From Tissierellaceae bacterium (GTDB lineage: Bacteria > Bacillota > Clostridia > Tissierellales > Tissierellaceae), in NCBI GenBank assembly GCA_029264075.1, contig JARICQ010000027.1, forward strand, positions 1-8,513: a stretch of DNA of 8,513 nucleotides, given 5' to 3'. Below are positions 5,925 through 8,513 of this stretch, in pieces. Numbering within the stretch: the first letter of the stretch is position 1; each line of letters opens with the position of its first letter. The notes beneath the pieces were generated by a model. It had not been told where the DNA came from, searched no databases, and saw only the letters and a program-made list of their open reading frames with translations. The translations under genes were made by a program, and so were the position numbers.

Positions 5925-6677
5925 TTATTTTATTTTAGGATCTGCAATGAAAATTTCTGAACCTATTATTCCAGGAGAGTCTATTCTCAACTCTTTCACT
6001 CCTGTAAGAGGTATACTTATCTCTTGAGGATACTCCTTTGGATCTACAGTTAAAGTTTTGAATAAATCACCATCTAAATATATATTTAGATCATTGGCTG
6101 TCAAGTTGTTTCGAGTCTCAATTCCCACTAGTGCCTTAATTTCTGTGTATTTTCCCTCTAATTGAAATATCATATAGTTGTTATCGCGAGTCTCTTCCAT
6201 TCGATATCCACTTCTATATTCATTTTCTCCGATTAGAATCTGTCCTGATTTTCCATCTAACTTAACAATATCTACCCCTATTCCCATAGCAGTTGGATCT
6301 ATGACCTCTGTCATATACTCATATTCTTCCTTGCCTGGAGTCTGTGGACTTTCAACTGGAGCTCCTGTAGAATCTTTGGCCCCAATATAGACTGTGTTTA
6401 TATCTCCATTCCAATCTACTTCTTTTCCAAGTGCTTCACCTACACTCCTTACTGGCAGATAGGTAGTTCCATTATAAATGAATGGTTCTATTTCATTTCC
6501 CTGTGAATCATTTCCAAATTCTACTGCCCTACCCTCTACAACTAATTTAATATTGTTGTAGACAACATCGATTGTCTTACCTATTCTATCTGCAGCAAAT
6601 ACACCTACTGTACTTACCATAACTAGGGTAATGACTACTCCATAAATAAATCCTTTTATATTTTCTCTTTTAAACAT
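5925..6677 (-). CDS. secreted stalk-domain protein with NPCBM/NEW2-like C-terminus
   Basis: 250 residues from ATG 6677, where AGGAGG sits seven bases upstream; an in-frame ATG at 6728 has no such site. A hydrophobic segment (about 8-28) ending VFAAD is a signal peptide or membrane anchor. Residues about 33-99 match the copper-amine-oxidase N-terminal-like 'stalk' domain found in many clostridial surface proteins: INTVYIG and FIYNGTTYLPVRSVGEALG (66-84), WNGD (89-92). A short P/E-rich linker (104-118) precedes a beta-rich region (about 146-248) that resembles the NPCBM/NEW2 sugar-binding fold: ILIGENEY (147-154), LVGIET (183-188), NIYLDGDL (198-205), LRIDSPG (230-236). The first domain is firm, the second is inferred. 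The likely role is binding or structure at the cell surface. It has its own strong promoter and no enzyme domain. Confidence 0.85.
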   Translation of the reverse strand: MFKRENIKGFIYGVVITLVMVSTVGVFAADRIGKTIDVVYNNIKLVVEGRAVEFGNDSQGNEIEPFIYNGTTYLPVRSVGEALGKEVDWNGDINTVYIGAKDSTGAPVESPQTPGKEEYEYMTEVIDPTAMGIGVDIVKLDGKSGQILIGENEYRSGYRMEETRDNNYMIFQLEGKYTEIKALVGIETRNNLTANDLNIYLDGDLFKTLTVDPKEYPQEISIPLTGVKELRIDSPGIIGSEIFIADPKIK

Positions 6678-6743
6678 AGTTTTTCCTCCTAGTGAAATTT
6701 TTATAAAATAACGATTCTCATCTTCCAATTATTTGCTTGCTTT

Positions 6744-6772
6744 AGTCTAACACAGTTGGTAATTAAAGTCAA
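6744..6772 (-). promoter_or_regulatory. promoter of the stalk-domain protein gene
   Basis: TTGACT (6772-6767) and TAGACT (6749-6744) are 17 nt apart on the minus strand, with TG one base before the -10, an extended -10. The -35 box starts four bases after the antiporter stop codon. No terminator separates the two genes, so both read-through and independent transcription are possible. Confidence 0.7.
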
Positions 6773-6776
6773 TTTT

Positions 6777-7790
6777 TTAATTCATGGGCAAGATATAGTT
6801 TAGGAGTAGATAAATAAAATATATGGCTAGTAAAACTAAGCCTTCTTTTCTTGTAATGTGATCTTCCTTTGTCTTAGCCAGTAGATAAAAAAGGACTAAA
6901 ATAATTAGCATAGTTGGAATTTGAAGCTTGTAAAAATTAGTCGATACAAGCAATCCACCACTTGAAACTGCTGATGCCGCCCCAATTACAAATAAGATAT
7001 TTAATATATTTGCACCAATTATATTCCCTATAGTTAGCTGTCCATGTCCTTTTTTCACAGCCGTAATAGCCGTTACAAGTTCAGGTAGACTTGTTCCAAA
7101 TGCTAGGAGAGTAGCTCCTATAACACTCTGTGGTATACCTATTCGAACTGCTGCAAGCTCAACACTTGGGATGAGTATTCTAGAAGAAAATATAATAGTA
7201 GCTATGGCCAAGATCAATTTAAGAAAGTTAAAAATTATATGTCTAGCCCCTTCTTCAATTTGAATGGGCTCTTCTATCCTTACCTTTTTTGATAAATATA
7301 TGCTCATAAATATATAAAAAACCAAAAATCCAATAAAAACAAAACCCATCCACTGACTTACTCTTCCCTCTGGCCCCCTTGAAAAAACTGGCAGGGTAAA
7401 TATTGCCAACAAAAATCCCAATATTAGAAGTAGACCACCTTGTCTATTAATCATCTTTCTATCTATTGCTAGCTCTCCTATCAAGGCTGCAATTCCTATG
7501 ATAAGACCCGTATTTGTAATGATAGAACCTATAGCATTTCCTAGGGCCAGGTCTGGATTTCCATTGAGTGCAGCCATGACTGAAACTGTTGTCTCTGGTA
7601 GGGTTGTACCTAGGCTGACAATGGTCGCCCCAACAATAATCTCGGATATTCCAAGTCTAGAGGATATCTTTACAGATTCATCAACTAGCATATTTGCTCC
7701 CAGACTTAGCAGATATAGGCTAATGGCTATTATAAAAAATAGGATAAATGTTGAAAGATCAACTAAACTTGTTTCTATAAATAGATCCAT
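6777..7790 (-). CDS. calcium/sodium antiporter family protein (CaCA, YrbG-like)
   Basis: 337 residues from ATG 7790, with AAAAGGTG six bases upstream; ATG 7841 has no ribosome binding site. It is an integral membrane protein with about ten helices and the two inverted alpha repeats of the cation/calcium exchanger family: GATIVSLGTTLPE (54-66) with GNAIGSIITN (84-93), and GATLLAFGTSLPE (225-237) with GNIIGANILN (255-264). E66 and E237 are the conserved ion-binding glutamates. Members swap Na+ (or H+) for Ca2+ across the membrane; which ions are moved here is inferred. The charged central loop (about 168-183) divides the halves. The length is normal for bacterial members. An extended -10 promoter lies ~85 nt upstream. 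Confidence 0.92.
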   Translation of the reverse strand: MDLFIETSLVDLSTFILFFIIAISLYLLSLGANMLVDESVKISSRLGISEIIVGATIVSLGTTLPETTVSVMAALNGNPDLALGNAIGSIITNTGLIIGIAALIGELAIDRKMINRQGGLLLILGFLLAIFTLPVFSRGPEGRVSQWMGFVFIGFLVFYIFMSIYLSKKVRIEEPIQIEEGARHIIFNFLKLILAIATIIFSSRILIPSVELAAVRIGIPQSVIGATLLAFGTSLPELVTAITAVKKGHGQLTIGNIIGANILNILFVIGAASAVSSGGLLVSTNFYKLQIPTMLIILVLFYLLAKTKEDHITRKEGLVLLAIYFIYLLLNYILPMN

Positions 7791-7876
7791 ATTTTCACCT
7801 TTTCCCTTATACTCATTAAAAGAAAAGCCCCTAAAGTTCATTTGAAATAAACATTAGCGGCTAGTTTGCATTTATT

Positions 7877-7905
7877 ATTATATCATTTTTATTTTCTAAT
7901 AACAA
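7877..7905 (-). promoter_or_regulatory. promoter of the antiporter gene
   Basis: TTGTTA (7905-7900) and TATAAT (7882-7877) are 17 nt apart, and TG stands one base before the -10, giving TGATATAAT. The leader to the ATG is about 80 nt and shows no recognisable riboswitch. Confidence 0.7.
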
Positions 7906-7973
7906 TAAGCGGTGAATTTAAAAATTTGATCTTTCCCACCTTAAATAGTTTTACCTATCCATGGAAGATAGTT

Positions 7974-8402
7974 TTAAGACTTGGCAAGCGCCTCTCCAAG
8001 AGCCTTGCACTTTCCAATTCCGTCTTCATCAGGGGCTTCGTTACACATGACACTATCTACAACTAGATTTGATCCATTTTCTTCACATCTCTCTTCCCAA
8101 TCCCTCATCCATTCTCCATCTCCCCATCCATAAGATCCAAACAAGGCTATGTTTTTTCCCTTAAGCTTGCTCTCGCAATCGCTAAACATAGGCTCAAATT
8201 CACTTTCTTCAAGTACTTCTGCACCCATGGAAGGGCATCCAAAGGCAATTGCATCAAATTCATCTACCATATCAGCTTTAAAGTCTGAAGCATCAAAGAG
8301 CTTAGTTTCTGCTCCTGCATTTTTTGCTCCATCAACTACAGCCTTTGCCATCTCCTCTGTATTTCCTGTTCCTGACCAATAAACTACTGCTACTTTACTC
8401 AT
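7974..8402 (-). CDS. flavodoxin (clostridial short-chain type)
   Basis: 142 residues, the normal size of short-chain flavodoxins and close in pattern to the Clostridium beijerinckii protein. The FMN phosphate loop is SGTGNTEEMA (10-19), and the isoalloxazine-binding loops are CPSMGAEVLEESEFEP (56-71) and FGSYGWGDGEWMRDWEE (88-104), where M59 and W93 would flank the flavin. It is a soluble one-electron carrier that replaces ferredoxin in anaerobes, often when iron is short. The ATG has AAAGGTAG in front at a somewhat long spacing. It appears to be transcribed alone from an extended -10 box; no clear terminator follows before the antiporter promoter. Nothing is missing. Confidence 0.95.
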   Translation of the reverse strand: MSKVAVVYWSGTGNTEEMAKAVVDGAKNAGAETKLFDASDFKADMVDEFDAIAFGCPSMGAEVLEESEFEPMFSDCESKLKGKNIALFGSYGWGDGEWMRDWEERCEENGSNLVVDSVMCNEAPDEDGIGKCKALGEALAKS

Positions 8403-8428
8403 ATATACACTACCTTTCTTTTGATTTA

Positions 8429-8437
8429 TTTATATCA
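8429..8437 (-). promoter_or_regulatory. extended -10 element of the flavodoxin gene
   Basis: TGATATAAA on the minus strand (8437-8429) fits TGnTATAAT with one mismatch and would start the transcript about 20 nt before the ATG. No good -35 box is seen. A TTTGAT / ATCAAA inverted repeat with 8 nt between the arms (8420-8439) covers the element and could be an operator. Confidence 0.45.
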
Positions 8438-8513
8438 AACAGCAACTGTAAGTCGCTGGATAGATAAGCCTTCTGATAATTTTTCGCAATATATCCTTGT
8501 ACATTTTTTATAC

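Noticed and set aside
7498..7845. 115-codon plus-strand frame
   Set aside because: Antisense of the antiporter gene, with no ribosome binding site and no family resemblance.
7791..7870. Riboswitch in the ~80-nt antiporter leader
   Set aside because: No known conserved riboswitch core or terminator/antiterminator pair is visible.
7941..7973. CTATC/GATAG hairpin after the flavodoxin stop codon as a terminator
   Set aside because: Five-base stem followed by GTAAAAC with no T-run; not a convincing terminator.

Overview
The window looks like a chromosomal piece of a low-GC, anaerobic Gram-positive bacterium, probably of the Clostridia/Tissierellia type. The reasons are AT-rich intergenic DNA, strong GGAGG-type ribosome binding sites, AGA/AGG arginine codons, TTG and GTG starts, lipoproteins with acidic stalks, a clostridial short-chain flavodoxin, a copper-amine-oxidase-type stalk protein and an L-cysteine desulfidase-family gene. 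The organism call is inference. No mobile element, CRISPR array, rRNA or tRNA was recognised.

Layout. 1-158 (-): 5' end of a CyuA/UPF0597-family gene, divergent from a dCMP deaminase gene at 299-721 (+). 722-1082 has no long gene. It holds a hairpin, a 27-codon lipoprotein gene at 805-888 (-) with its own promoter and ribosome binding site, and a 15-bp-stem terminator. 1083-3107 (-) reads, in order of transcription, PgpA-family phosphatase, RNase HI with a viroplasmin-like N-terminus, and a double-PepSY lipoprotein starting with TTG. 3275-4078 (+) is a two-gene unit: a cytochrome b5-like lipoprotein and a four-helix membrane protein with two pairs of histidines spaced for two hemes. A strong terminator closes it. 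4199-5797 (+) is a membrane diguanylate cyclase with a Cache-type sensor, a near-consensus promoter and a 9-bp inverted repeat around its -10 box. A 44-nt perfect palindrome separates it from the last block on the minus strand: flavodoxin (7974-8402), a calcium/sodium-type antiporter (6777-7790) and a secreted stalk-domain/NPCBM-like protein (5925-6677). Each of the three has its own extended -10 promoter.

How they may work together. Most genes look like ordinary housekeeping or cell-envelope genes. The most interesting unit is 3275-4078. The histidine spacing and predicted topology fit a minimal electron wire that carries electrons through the membrane to, or from, a lipid-anchored heme protein outside, with no flavin reductase domain attached. 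The second most interesting is the very short lipoprotein at 805-888, whose mature form would be only six residues, with a possible frameshifted extension behind it. Both readings are inferences from motifs and await homology searches.
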